A stretch of DNA of 8,452 bases from an uncultured Bacillaceae bacterium (lineage in GTDB: Bacteria; Bacillota; Bacilli; Bacillales; Amphibacillaceae). The position numbers were made by a program, and so were the translations under genes. The notes below the pieces were generated by a model. That model did no database searches, was not told the DNA's origin, and was given only the letters and a program-made list of their open reading frames with translations. Of the stretch, positions 1 to 6,788 are shown piece after piece. The stretch spans positions 1-8,452 of the forward strand of contig CALAMD010000121.1 of the NCBI GenBank assembly GCA_937925695.1, given 5' to 3'. Within the stretch, counting starts at the first letter, position 1. The number at the start of each line of letters is the position of its first letter.

Positions 1-187
1 AATACAAAGGTCACGGTGATGTTAAAAAGGAAATTACTCGACAATCCAAATATAAAGATAAAGAAAAACATAAAACAAACTAAACGGAAGCATAACATTC
101 GAGCAAGCAGAACAAAACTATAATTCCTTACCAAAAGAGCAATTCACTGTTAACAATTTAAGAAAGCAAAAACAAAAAGTGCAATAG
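1..187. other. Left-edge flank without a supported gene; possible C-terminal tail of a plus-strand gene
   Basis: This A-rich stretch lies downstream of guaA and past its terminator. On the plus strand, the frame beginning at base 3 stays open to a TAA at 81-83. It encodes 26 residues that are highly charged and lysine-rich (YKGHGDVKKE at the start, KEKHKTN at the end), the kind of tail seen at the end of many Bacillota proteins. A second plus frame is open from base 1 to a TAA at 121-123, so openness alone proves nothing in such AT-rich DNA. I do not recognise a family and see no terminator for a plus-strand gene, no tRNA and no repeat here. A convergent gene ending at 83 is possible but unproven. 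Confidence 0.25.
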
Positions 188-236
188 AAAATAAAAAAGA
201 GCCAAAAACCTCTGATACACAAAGGTTTCTGGCTCT
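188..236 (-). terminator. Rho-independent terminator of guaA and the operon
   Basis: Read on the minus strand, the arm AGAGCCAGAAACCT (236 to 223) pairs with AGGTTTTTGGCTCT (211 to 198). This is a 14-bp stem with a single G-U pair and an 11-nt loop. It is followed directly by a T-rich tract (TTTTTTATTTT, down to 188). It begins 8 nt after the guaA stop codon at 244-246. The plus strand has no T-run after the stem, so it acts only on minus-strand transcripts. Confidence 0.93.
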
Positions 237-243
237 ACTACAA

Positions 244-1767
244 CTACTCCCACTCAATGGTAGCTGGGGGCTTGCTGGTGATGTCGTAAACAACTCGATT
301 CACCTGATCAACTTCTTGAACAATTCTTTTTGAGATTTTATCTAACACATCATAAGGAATGCGGGCCCATTCTGAGGTCATACCGTCAACAGATTGTACT
401 GCGCGGATGGCAATGGTATGGTCATAGGTCCGTTCGTTATTTTTCATGCCAACACTGCGGATGTTAGGTAAAACAGTAAAATACTGCCAAATATCACGGT
501 CTAATCCAGCTTTGGCAATTTCTTCACGCAGAATAGCATCGGACTCGCGAACAATGGTAAGCTTTTCTTCAGTCACTTCGCCTAAAATACGAATTGCTAA
601 ACCTGGTCCTGGGAATGGTTGACGCCAAACAAGGTAATCTGGAAGACCTAATGCAGTTCCTACAGCGCGGACTTCGTCTTTAAATAACGTCCGTAATGGT
701 TCGATTAATTCAAACTGCATATCTTCTGGTAACCCACCAACATTGTGATGGGATTTAACTTTTTTCCCGTCCCCTGTACCACTTTCAATCACATCGCTAT
801 ATAACGTACCTTGGGCAAGGAAATCTATATCCTGTAATTTGGCTGCCTCGTCATCAAATACATAAATAAATTCATTACCGATGATTTTACGTTTTTGTTC
901 TGGATCACTGACACCTTTTAGTTTGTCTAAAAAGCGTTGTTGAGCATCAACCTTAATGACATTTACTTGTAGATCCTCGGCAAAAATTTTCATCACTTCG
1001 TTACCTTCATTTTTTCTCAGTAAACCATGGTCTACAAAGATACATGTTAATTGATCACCGATTGCTTTATGAATAAGTGCTGCCACTACTGATGAATCCA
1101 CCCCACCACTTAAGGCACATAAAACTTTGCGGTTGCCTACTTGATCTCTAATCCGCTTCATTTCACTGTCAATAAATGCTTCGACCGTCCAATCGCCTGC
1201 ACACTGACAAACGGAAAACAAGAAGTTTTTCAATACCTCTGTGCCAATTGATGTTTCAGGAGTTTCTGGGTGAAACAGTAAACCATAGATTGATTTATCC
1301 TGATGACTCAAGGCGACAACTTGTCCATCTCGTGTTTCGGCATCAACTGAAAAACCTGCAGGGAAGCCTTGAATATGGATACCGTTATTCGCTAGGGTTT
1401 CATTTTTACCCTGGATTTGCTGAAATAGTGCTGCTTGTCCATTGACACGGATACTTGTTTGCTCATAACTAAGATGATCTGCTTGGGTTACGTTGCCGGC
1501 AAATGCTTCAATCATTAAAGTTGTAGCTTGACCGATCGTCATAATCGGAATACCAAGGTCAAAGATGCTTTTATCGTATTTAGATTCAAGGGGTTCAATG
1601 CCACCAGCTAAGATAATTCCTTTTGGTTGCTTAGCTTTAATCTCTTCGGCAGTCATTTTATGTGAATGCAATTCACTGTAAACACCTAATTCCCTTACTT
1701 TTCGTGTTAGTAATTGATTAAAACGGCTACCAAAATCTAATACGATTACCATTTCTTCATTGATCAT
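244..1767 (-). CDS. guaA: GMP synthase with a degenerate, probably inactive glutaminase domain
   Basis: GMP synthase converts XMP to GMP in cytosolic purine synthesis. ATP activates XMP, and ammonia, normally released from glutamine by the N-terminal class I amidotransferase domain, aminates it. The protein is 507 aa, near the usual ~510-525. The C-terminal half is complete: P-loop SGGVDSS (220-226), KSHHNVGGLPEDM (338-350), RQPFPGPGL (382-390) and the terminal TSKPPATIEWE. The N-terminal domain (about 5-190) aligns throughout but lacks its active site. Where family members have GICYGMQ there is TIGQATT (77-83), putting Gly79 (codon 1531-1533) at the nucleophile Cys. The GGP loop reads GGI (55-57) and the SHGD segment reads NNGI (127-130). 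The triad His166 and Glu168 (FHPE) remain. The ATG at 1767 has a GGAGGG ribosome site. guaA lies 42 nt after yebA, as last gene of the operon. Family and ammonia-transfer role are certain; loss of glutaminase activity is inferred from residues. Confidence 0.95.
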   Translation of the reverse strand: MINEEMVIVLDFGSRFNQLLTRKVRELGVYSELHSHKMTAEEIKAKQPKGIILAGGIEPLESKYDKSIFDLGIPIMTIGQATTLMIEAFAGNVTQADHLSYEQTSIRVNGQAALFQQIQGKNETLANNGIHIQGFPAGFSVDAETRDGQVVALSHQDKSIYGLLFHPETPETSIGTEVLKNFLFSVCQCAGDWTVEAFIDSEMKRIRDQVGNRKVLCALSGGVDSSVVAALIHKAIGDQLTCIFVDHGLLRKNEGNEVMKIFAEDLQVNVIKVDAQQRFLDKLKGVSDPEQKRKIIGNEFIYVFDDEAAKLQDIDFLAQGTLYSDVIESGTGDGKKVKSHHNVGGLPEDMQFELIEPLRTLFKDEVRAVGTALGLPDYLVWRQPFPGPGLAIRILGEVTEEKLTIVRESDAILREEIAKAGLDRDIWQYFTVLPNIRSVGMKNNERTYDHTIAIRAVQSVDGMTSEWARIPYDVLDKISKRIVQEVDQVNRVVYDITSKPPATIEWE

Positions 1768-1773
1768 ATGTTG

Positions 1774-1779
1774 CCCTCC
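1774..1779 (-). promoter_or_regulatory. Ribosome binding site of guaA
   Basis: GGAGGG on the minus strand lies 6 nt before the ATG at 1767-1765. It supports this start over the in-frame Met6. The 42-nt gap after yebA has no room for a purine riboswitch and no clear promoter, so guaA probably depends on transcription from upstream. Confidence 0.8.
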
Positions 1780-1809
1780 AATACCATTTTGAACAAAAGG
1801 ATTGTTAAT

Positions 1810-4017
1810 TTATTTATTCCCTTGAATTCGCTGAATCATTTGTCGCCATGTTTCGATTTGTTCAATGGTTATTTTCTTATTTGTTTTATTATTATACAAC
1901 ATTTGCTCATAATCTTTCGTCAATCTTTGCATCAATTTTGTGCCATACTTTTCATCAACAACAAGCGCATATTCACGTAACGTTTGGTCAGGTGCTCTAG
2001 CGAGGTCATGATGACTTAGTAAGCTTAGCAAGTGATGGTATGCTTGATCAAAGATGTAAAAGTCAGATTGTTTTTGTAATGATTTCGCTAAGTAAATTGT
2101 TTTAATTCGATATCTCAAACGATAAACGACAATAACAACAGATAAACCAACGACTCCAATGATAATATAAATCCAGTATGCGTATGATGGGGTGGTAGTT
2201 ACATTGTTATCTTGTTTATTTTCAGGTGTTACATTAGTTTCTCCCCGTTCAGAACCTGTAGGATCACGATTCTCTTCTTCTATTCCTTCATCTATTTCCA
2301 GTGGATCCGTTTCAATGACTTCTTCTATATCTTCTATTGTTTCATAAAATGTTGTCGGGTTAACGAATCCTTGTGTTGGTTCAAAGGGAACCCAGCCAAC
2401 TTCAGGAAAGTAAACTTCTACCCAAGAGTGGGCATTGGCATTCGTTATTTCGTAATATTGATAGCCATTTGGTAATGAGCCCGGATGGTCAATTTCTTGT
2501 CCACCGGTAAATCCTTTCACCCATCTTGCCGGTATATTAAGAGTTCGTAGCATGACGACCATGGACGTCGAGAAGTGATCACAATAACCTCTTTGTAAAT
2601 CAAATAAAAAATGATCTACATAATCTTGATCTTCCTGAGGATAGGGAATATCCGTGATTTCATATTTAAAACCATGTCGATGAAAATATTGTTCAATCGC
2701 TTTTACTTTATCATAGCGTGTATTTTCAAAAGCTGTGATCTCTTGGACTAGCTCATAAACACGGTCAGGTAATGTATCCGGCACTTGGGTATATTGTTCA
2801 AGTATTTCAGGTGGATAATACCTTTTTGACTCCCGTAACATATTGAGATCATACATTGGATAATTATACGTCATGTTAAACGTATCTTTGATAAACGGAT
2901 CCCCTGCCTGTTTGGTGATTGATCCGGTAAAATAATCGATTTGTAAACTGTCAGATTCATTTCCTTCTACTAAGCTGAGACCGTATGGATAACCTAACTT
3001 GCTCATCTCTACTTTGTCCTGATATTCAACTAGAACTTCAGCTTGCTTCGTTTCAATTTCTTCAGAAAAAGTTTGCAATGAAACCATGCCATTATCTAAG
3101 GGCTCAAAGTTTGGCTCAGTTGACGCAACCCAACCTTTCCCTGTATAAACGTCCTTTGTTTCTATTCGCCAATAATGCCGCTGTTCAGCCATAACATGAA
3201 AAACAGGAGTGTTATCTACATGAAAAGAGCCACCTAACTGTGAATCATCCTCACTATACCCTACTATACGCTTTGGACTATCAATAAATCCACTTTCACT
3301 TGTGTAACTCATAATCAACGGAACTGGATCAGGCCATTGCGGATCATATTTAGGTGCAAAATAACCTAGGCTTGCTGAAACGAGCACAATCATCACAATG
3401 GAAAAAATCCAACCGAAAATTTTGCTTCGAGACAATGATGTAAAGGATGATTCTGCTAACACTTTTAGCATATGGGTTAATCCTAACGCTATAAAGGCAA
3501 TGAAAAATAAACGAATAATCGACAGTCGCCCATCGTATAGCGTAAATGTATCCAATAATAACAAATAAATAAATGTTAACATAATAAAAATAAAGATCCG
3601 CTTCATCGATACGAACCAATAATAGATTAAATAGCTCATCAACCATATAAGTAAAAGACATAAAAGGGTTCGAAAGCTATCAGATAAATGGAACCAATGT
3701 TGGTTCATAATCAAGCGAAAATTAATCTCGATTTCAAGGGACAATTCTTGTAACCAGGATATTGATAAAAAAGGTGAAACAAAATAGAGTTGATTGATGA
3801 TCAGCAGTAAGCCTGATCCTTTCAAAAGAGCCGATAGCCACCAATTCACTTGAAACAGTGAAATAAGAAAACAAAAAATAGCGTAAATAATAAAGACGTT
3901 AATATTCGTCATTTCACCAAATTCTTTGAGGGGATAAAGCCATTCTAAAAATAGCAAAAAACCCAAACCATAAATAATTATTGAAAATATAGAAAAGATG
4001 TGTGGGTTTTTCATCAT
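1810..4017 (-). CDS. yebA: Polytopic membrane protein with extracytoplasmic transglutaminase-like domain (YebA/TgpA type)
   Basis: A 735-aa membrane protein of the TgpA/YebA type (DUF3488 plus transglutaminase core plus DUF4129-like tail). The N-terminal 220 residues carry about six or seven hydrophobic segments (for example 9-29, 41-57, 116-135, 141-157, 165-182, 201-220). A large soluble part follows (about 221-610), probably outside the membrane. Its papain-like core shows the nucleophile in RGYCDHFSTS (Cys479), the histidine in NAHSWVEVYF (His530) and the third position in GWVPFEPTQGF (Glu546, where many family members have Asp). An acidic, low-complexity linker (560-605) leads to one more membrane helix (613-632) and a roughly 100-aa cytoplasmic tail. 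The ATG overlaps the yeaD stop by 4 nt and has a GAGGTGA ribosome site 5 nt upstream. Substrate and physiological role are unknown; the fold suggests a cysteine protease or transglutaminase acting at the cell envelope with its partners YeaC and YeaD. Confidence 0.92.
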   Translation of the reverse strand: MMKNPHIFSIFSIIIYGLGFLLFLEWLYPLKEFGEMTNINVFIIYAIFCFLISLFQVNWWLSALLKGSGLLLIINQLYFVSPFLSISWLQELSLEIEINFRLIMNQHWFHLSDSFRTLLCLLLIWLMSYLIYYWFVSMKRIFIFIMLTFIYLLLLDTFTLYDGRLSIIRLFFIAFIALGLTHMLKVLAESSFTSLSRSKIFGWIFSIVMIVLVSASLGYFAPKYDPQWPDPVPLIMSYTSESGFIDSPKRIVGYSEDDSQLGGSFHVDNTPVFHVMAEQRHYWRIETKDVYTGKGWVASTEPNFEPLDNGMVSLQTFSEEIETKQAEVLVEYQDKVEMSKLGYPYGLSLVEGNESDSLQIDYFTGSITKQAGDPFIKDTFNMTYNYPMYDLNMLRESKRYYPPEILEQYTQVPDTLPDRVYELVQEITAFENTRYDKVKAIEQYFHRHGFKYEITDIPYPQEDQDYVDHFLFDLQRGYCDHFSTSMVVMLRTLNIPARWVKGFTGGQEIDHPGSLPNGYQYYEITNANAHSWVEVYFPEVGWVPFEPTQGFVNPTTFYETIEDIEEVIETDPLEIDEGIEEENRDPTGSERGETNVTPENKQDNNVTTTPSYAYWIYIIIGVVGLSVVIVVYRLRYRIKTIYLAKSLQKQSDFYIFDQAYHHLLSLLSHHDLARAPDQTLREYALVVDEKYGTKLMQRLTKDYEQMLYNNKTNKKITIEQIETWRQMIQRIQGNK

Positions 4018-5276
4018 AGATTCACCTCAAGATAATTCCGAACAAGCTCCTGTTCAGTCAGCACAACAAGTTGAACGCCGATACGCGATAATTGTTCAGA
4101 TAAGTGTCGGTGTTCATTTGTCTGTGTATCTTGTTTTCTTTGCAATAAAACAACAACAATCCCTTGGGATCGAGTATCAATTTGTTTCATGACCTCAACG
4201 AAGGCTATATCTAGCTGAGTGGTAATCAAACATATGGTAACTCGCCTATATGATGCAATTGCATATTGAAATTGTTTCGTGAATGATTGTTGGGATGATG
4301 GTTGTGTCAAGGCTAGGTAACGTGAAGCAATCTGGATTTCATGTTCATTAGCTAAGGAAAAATGCTTTGTTTCCTTACCGATCGAAATAAAATCAGCCAT
4401 GGAATTTACTTGATCGATCGAGTTTATGAGTGCATTGGTAAGTTCAACAGCCGCTTCAAAAAGCAAAGGGTTGAATTGACTCCCTTTTGTCCGATCTAAA
4501 ATTATTAATAGCTCTTGATTTTTTTCTTGATCAAATTCTTTCGTCATGATGTGATTGTTTTTCGCTGTTTGTTTCCAATCAATCCAAGAATATTTATCAC
4601 CAGGAACATATTCGCGTACACCAGTAGCCATATTCGTATAGTGAAAATGCCATACGGAATTCATCAAGGCTCCTTGTTGACTATTGAAAGTTTGTTTGTT
4701 CATGATGAGTTGTCGTTCGGCTGGATAAACAAGTAGAGATGATTGAGATTGTAAATGAACTTTTTTCTTAATGAAACCAAAGATATCCCCAGTTTCAATC
4801 TCAATATGCTCTAAAACATGTTCACCACGAGGAATTTGCTTTATTTCATAAGTCAGTTCCATTTTTCGGCGAAACAATGGAAAAATAGCTTGTTTCATAT
4901 TTCGATTGATCGTTAATTGGGCTGGTCGATTGACATATCGGTATTTTCTTGGTCCAATATCGATCCGCTTTAATGAGTCCGGTAACTTTTCTTCTACTAA
5001 AGTATATAGAAGAGGAAAGGGTAGCGACCGTTTAATTTCAATCGTAACATGCAAAGTATCACCGGCGAATATCGCTGCTGATGAAAATTTACGCGTTACT
5101 TTAATATCATGCAAAGGATATACAAATAAACAAAACTGATAGAGCAAAATAGGTAAATAGCTAAAAAATAAAAACCAGCTAACAAATCCACCTTGAAACA
5201 TCGCATAAGCATATAAAATAACCAACATCATGACAATAAAGAGTAAGTTTCTTACGGTACGTAAGGAAGATCTCAT
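4014..5276 (-). CDS. yeaD: DUF58 membrane-anchored protein with vWA-like region (YeaD)
   Basis: A 420-aa DUF58-family protein. Two hydrophobic helices at the N-terminus (about 8-27 and 31-52) anchor it in the membrane. A beta-rich stretch (55-190) follows, then the DUF58 signature REYVPGDKYSWIDWKQTAK (221-239), with the usual Gly-Asp, Trp-Lys and Thr-Ala residues. After it comes a von Willebrand A-like segment beginning LLIILDRTKGS (256-266). The metal-site motif there is D-R-T-K-G-S rather than the canonical D-x-S-x-S, so metal binding is uncertain. The gene overlaps yeaC upstream and yebA downstream by 4 nt each (ATGA), which suggests translational coupling and a stoichiometric complex. DUF58 proteins are regularly paired with MoxR ATPases and may act as their client or adaptor; the precise function is unknown. 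The start ATG at 5276 has an AGAGGA site about 9 nt upstream. Confidence 0.92.
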   Translation of the reverse strand: MRSSLRTVRNLLFIVMMLVILYAYAMFQGGFVSWFLFFSYLPILLYQFCLFVYPLHDIKVTRKFSSAAIFAGDTLHVTIEIKRSLPFPLLYTLVEEKLPDSLKRIDIGPRKYRYVNRPAQLTINRNMKQAIFPLFRRKMELTYEIKQIPRGEHVLEHIEIETGDIFGFIKKKVHLQSQSSLLVYPAERQLIMNKQTFNSQQGALMNSVWHFHYTNMATGVREYVPGDKYSWIDWKQTAKNNHIMTKEFDQEKNQELLIILDRTKGSQFNPLLFEAAVELTNALINSIDQVNSMADFISIGKETKHFSLANEHEIQIASRYLALTQPSSQQSFTKQFQYAIASYRRVTICLITTQLDIAFVEVMKQIDTRSQGIVVVLLQRKQDTQTNEHRHLSEQLSRIGVQLVVLTEQELVRNYLEVNL

Positions 5277-6235
5277 GACATATATTCCTCTCGAATCGGT
5301 ACGCTCACTTGTTGAAGGATTTCTTGCATCAGATCGAGACTTGTTTTACCTTCATAGTTTGCTTCTTGCGTCAAGATTAATCGATGGGATAATACATAAG
5401 GTGCCAAGTATTTCACATCATCTGGAATAACATAGTCCCTGCCTTCCAAATAAGCAAGGGCCTTAGCCGTTTTCATCAGGGCGATCGATCCTCGGGGACT
5501 CACACCTAAATAAATGGCTTGATGATTTCGGGTTTTTGCAACAAGTTGAATAATGTATTGTTGAATATTTTTATCGATATATACATTTTGTACTTCCGCT
5601 TGAATATGAATGACATCTTGCTTACTGATAACCGGTTTTAACTGATCAATTGGATGGCCTTTATCTGTCTGCATTAACATCGTTAACTCTTCATCTGCAG
5701 ATGGATAGCCCATTGTTAATTTTAAAATAAACCGATCCAACTGAGCTTCAGGTAATGGATGGGTTCCTTCATATTCAAGAGGATTTTGCGTGGCCATGAC
5801 AAAAAAGGGGTCCTGTAAAGGCATAGTTTTACCGTCAACTGTCACATTATTTTCTTCCATGCCTTCTAATAGTGCTGATTGGGTTTTCGGTGACGTCCGG
5901 TTTATTTCATCCGCCAAAACGACATTGCCAAATATCGGTCCAGGACGAAATTCAAAGACAAGATCTTTTGGGTTGTAAATCGACACACCGGTAATATCTG
6001 AGGGTAGTAAATCGGGAGTAAACTGAATGCGTTTGAAGTCACAATCTATTGATTTGGCAAGGGAACGAACGAGCATTGTCTTTCCAACTCCTGGGACATC
6101 CTCGATCAATACATGTCCTTTTGCCAATAAACCTACTAAACTTAATTTAACAACCTCTTCTTTACCAACGATCACTTGATTCATATTGATTAAAACTTGT
6201 TGTATTTTTTCTTGATATACCGAAGTAACCTGCAT
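5273..6235 (-). CDS. yeaC: MoxR-family AAA+ ATPase (YeaC)
   Basis: A cytosolic AAA+ ATPase of the MoxR family (AAA_3 plus the AAA lid), 320 aa, the expected length. Counting from the ATG at 6235, Walker A is EDVPGVGKT (Lys52, Thr53), Walker B is VVLADE (105-110), sensor 1 is ATQNP (Asn151), a candidate arginine finger is in AQLDRF (Arg168), and sensor 2 is in GVSPRGS (Arg248). MoxR ATPases act as hexameric chaperones that remodel partner proteins, often vWA or DUF58 proteins encoded next door; here that partner would be YeaD. An in-frame GTG at 6256 would add seven residues (MSGRGCV). I prefer the ATG because the GGAAGGGG ribosome site sits correctly in front of it and inside the longer version. 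It is the first gene of the operon, with a candidate promoter just upstream. Confidence 0.94.
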   Translation of the reverse strand: MQVTSVYQEKIQQVLINMNQVIVGKEEVVKLSLVGLLAKGHVLIEDVPGVGKTMLVRSLAKSIDCDFKRIQFTPDLLPSDITGVSIYNPKDLVFEFRPGPIFGNVVLADEINRTSPKTQSALLEGMEENNVTVDGKTMPLQDPFFVMATQNPLEYEGTHPLPEAQLDRFILKLTMGYPSADEELTMLMQTDKGHPIDQLKPVISKQDVIHIQAEVQNVYIDKNIQQYIIQLVAKTRNHQAIYLGVSPRGSIALMKTAKALAYLEGRDYVIPDDVKYLAPYVLSHRLILTQEANYEGKTSLDLMQEILQQVSVPIREEYMS

Positions 6236-6242
6236 GACGCAT

Positions 6243-6250
6243 CCCCTTCC
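6243..6250 (-). promoter_or_regulatory. Ribosome binding site that sets the yeaC start
   Basis: Minus-strand GGAAGGGG lies 7 nt before the ATG at 6235-6233. An upstream in-frame GTG at 6256-6254 would place this purine tract inside the coding region and has no comparable site of its own. Confidence 0.75.
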
Positions 6251-6264
6251 AGACACTATTTTGT

Positions 6265-6298
6265 ATTATAACTATACTAAAATTAGAGAGCTTGTTAA
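6265..6298 (-). promoter_or_regulatory. Candidate sigma-A promoter of the yeaC-yeaD-yebA-guaA operon
   Basis: On the minus strand TTAACA (6298-6293) is followed after 16 nt by TATAGT (6276-6271). A perfect TATAAT (6270-6265) directly adjoins it and could be the -10 instead, but then the -35 spacing would be 22 nt. Transcription would start about 20-30 nt before the yeaC start codon. It is the best promoter-like match in the region upstream of the operon. I see no PurR-type or riboswitch structure between it and yeaC. Confidence 0.5.
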
Positions 6299-6406
6299 AG
6301 GGAAACGTTATTCATGAGAGGCATTTGACTAGATTGAAAAACATGGTGTAGAAATGAATTGTACTTGTTGCTAGATTTATTTTTTAAGGATCTTTGTTTC
6401 ATGTGC

Positions 6407-6439
6407 AAAAAAAAGAGAACTTCCGACTTTCTGGAAGTT
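6407..6439 (-). terminator. Rho-independent terminator, minus strand
   Basis: On the minus strand AACTTCC (6439-6433) pairs perfectly with GGAAGTT (6424-6418) across an 8-nt loop. After three bases there is a run of eight T (6414-6407). It lies about 350 nt after the stop of the helix-turn-helix/LamG gene, so it ends either that gene's long 3' region or a separate transcript in between. It also shields the yeaC promoter from read-through. Confidence 0.8.
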
Positions 6440-6512
6440 TGATGATTTTACCTTGTTAATTTAGGTAACATTAGTCTAATCGATATAATTTTTGATAGCA
6501 GAAAACCCGAAG

Positions 6513-6644
6513 CTAAAGGTAAACTAGAACACACATTAGTTTAAGCCCTCGTATTAATCTTTTTCGGTAAAAATGCTTTAAAATCCTTGCTGCCTTAGCC
6601 TGCTCAACCGTTGGATAATGACGATGTTTCGATTGCAAATTTAG
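6513..6644 (-). pseudogene. Possible remnant of an IS3-family transposase C-terminus
   Basis: This minus-strand stretch encodes 43 residues before a TAG at 6515-6513, with a stop also just upstream (6647-6645). The middle reads HYPTVEQAKAARILKHFYRK and continues RLIRGLKLM. This resembles the end of the DDE integrase domain of IS3-family OrfB proteins, which typically reads T-x-E-x-A-K-x-A, then F-Y-N-R-K-R-L-H-S-x-L, then a short M-x-P-V-x-Y motif. The spacing is two residues shorter than usual and the Pro is missing. No start codon context, no catalytic D-D-E residues and no clear terminal inverted repeats are visible. The match is by eye and short; it may be chance. Confidence 0.3.
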
Positions 6645-6645
6645 T

Positions 6646-6668
6646 TAACCTAAGTGTATCTTAGGTTA
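6646..6668. repeat. Perfect 9-bp inverted repeat (hairpin)
   Basis: TAACCTAAG (6646-6654) and CTTAGGTTA (6660-6668) are exact reverse complements separated by 5 nt (TGTAT). There is no T-run on either side, so it is not a terminator. It could be an operator, an RNA hairpin or part of a decayed element. Confidence 0.6.
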
Positions 6669-6707
6669 TAGCCTAATAATTGTTGTTTGTTGGTACCCCA
6701 TAAAAAT

Positions 6708-6737
6708 TTTGTATCACTCCTTGGTTAACCTTCTCAA
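6708..6737 (-). promoter_or_regulatory. Weak candidate promoter inside the gene-free region
   Basis: Minus-strand TTGAGA (6737-6732) is followed after 18 nt by TACAAA (6713-6708), preceded by TGA as in an extended -10. Together with the terminator at 6407 it would frame a transcript of roughly 290 nt carrying the 6646-6668 hairpin. The match is modest and common in AT-rich DNA. Confidence 0.2.
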
Positions 6738-6788
6738 TTTTCAATCCTTAAGTGCCATAGCAACAGCCACATACGATCTGTTATCGCT

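Larger units (their letters stand above)
6299..6788. other. 490-base region without an intact gene
   Basis: No frame on either strand gives a convincing intact gene. From high to low coordinates it contains a weak promoter-like pair (6708-6737), a 9-bp hairpin (6646-6668), a short open stretch resembling the end of an IS3-type transposase (6513-6644) and a terminator (6407-6439). Frequent stops in all frames, with protein-like pieces between them, suggest decayed coding sequence or a non-coding transcript. Nothing distinctive is visible from 6299 to 6406. Confidence 0.6.

Noticed and set aside
1176..1445. 89-codon plus-strand frame antisense to guaA
   Set aside because: It overlaps the conserved GuaA coding sequence, has no recognisable motif, and is expected by chance opposite a real gene.
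1768..1809. Purine riboswitch or independent promoter before guaA
   Set aside because: The gap is only 42 nt, too short for a guanine riboswitch aptamer plus expression platform, and no paired -35/-10 was found in it.
1768..1980. Plus-strand open frame over the end of yebA
   Set aside because: It is a Leu/Ile/Phe-rich translation typical of the antisense of charged AT-rich coding DNA; no ribosome site or family similarity.
6233..6256. GTG start at 6256 for the MoxR ATPase, seven residues longer
   Set aside because: The GGAAGGGG ribosome site lies within those added codons and is correctly spaced for the ATG at 6235; the extra residues (MSGRGCV) are not typical of the family.
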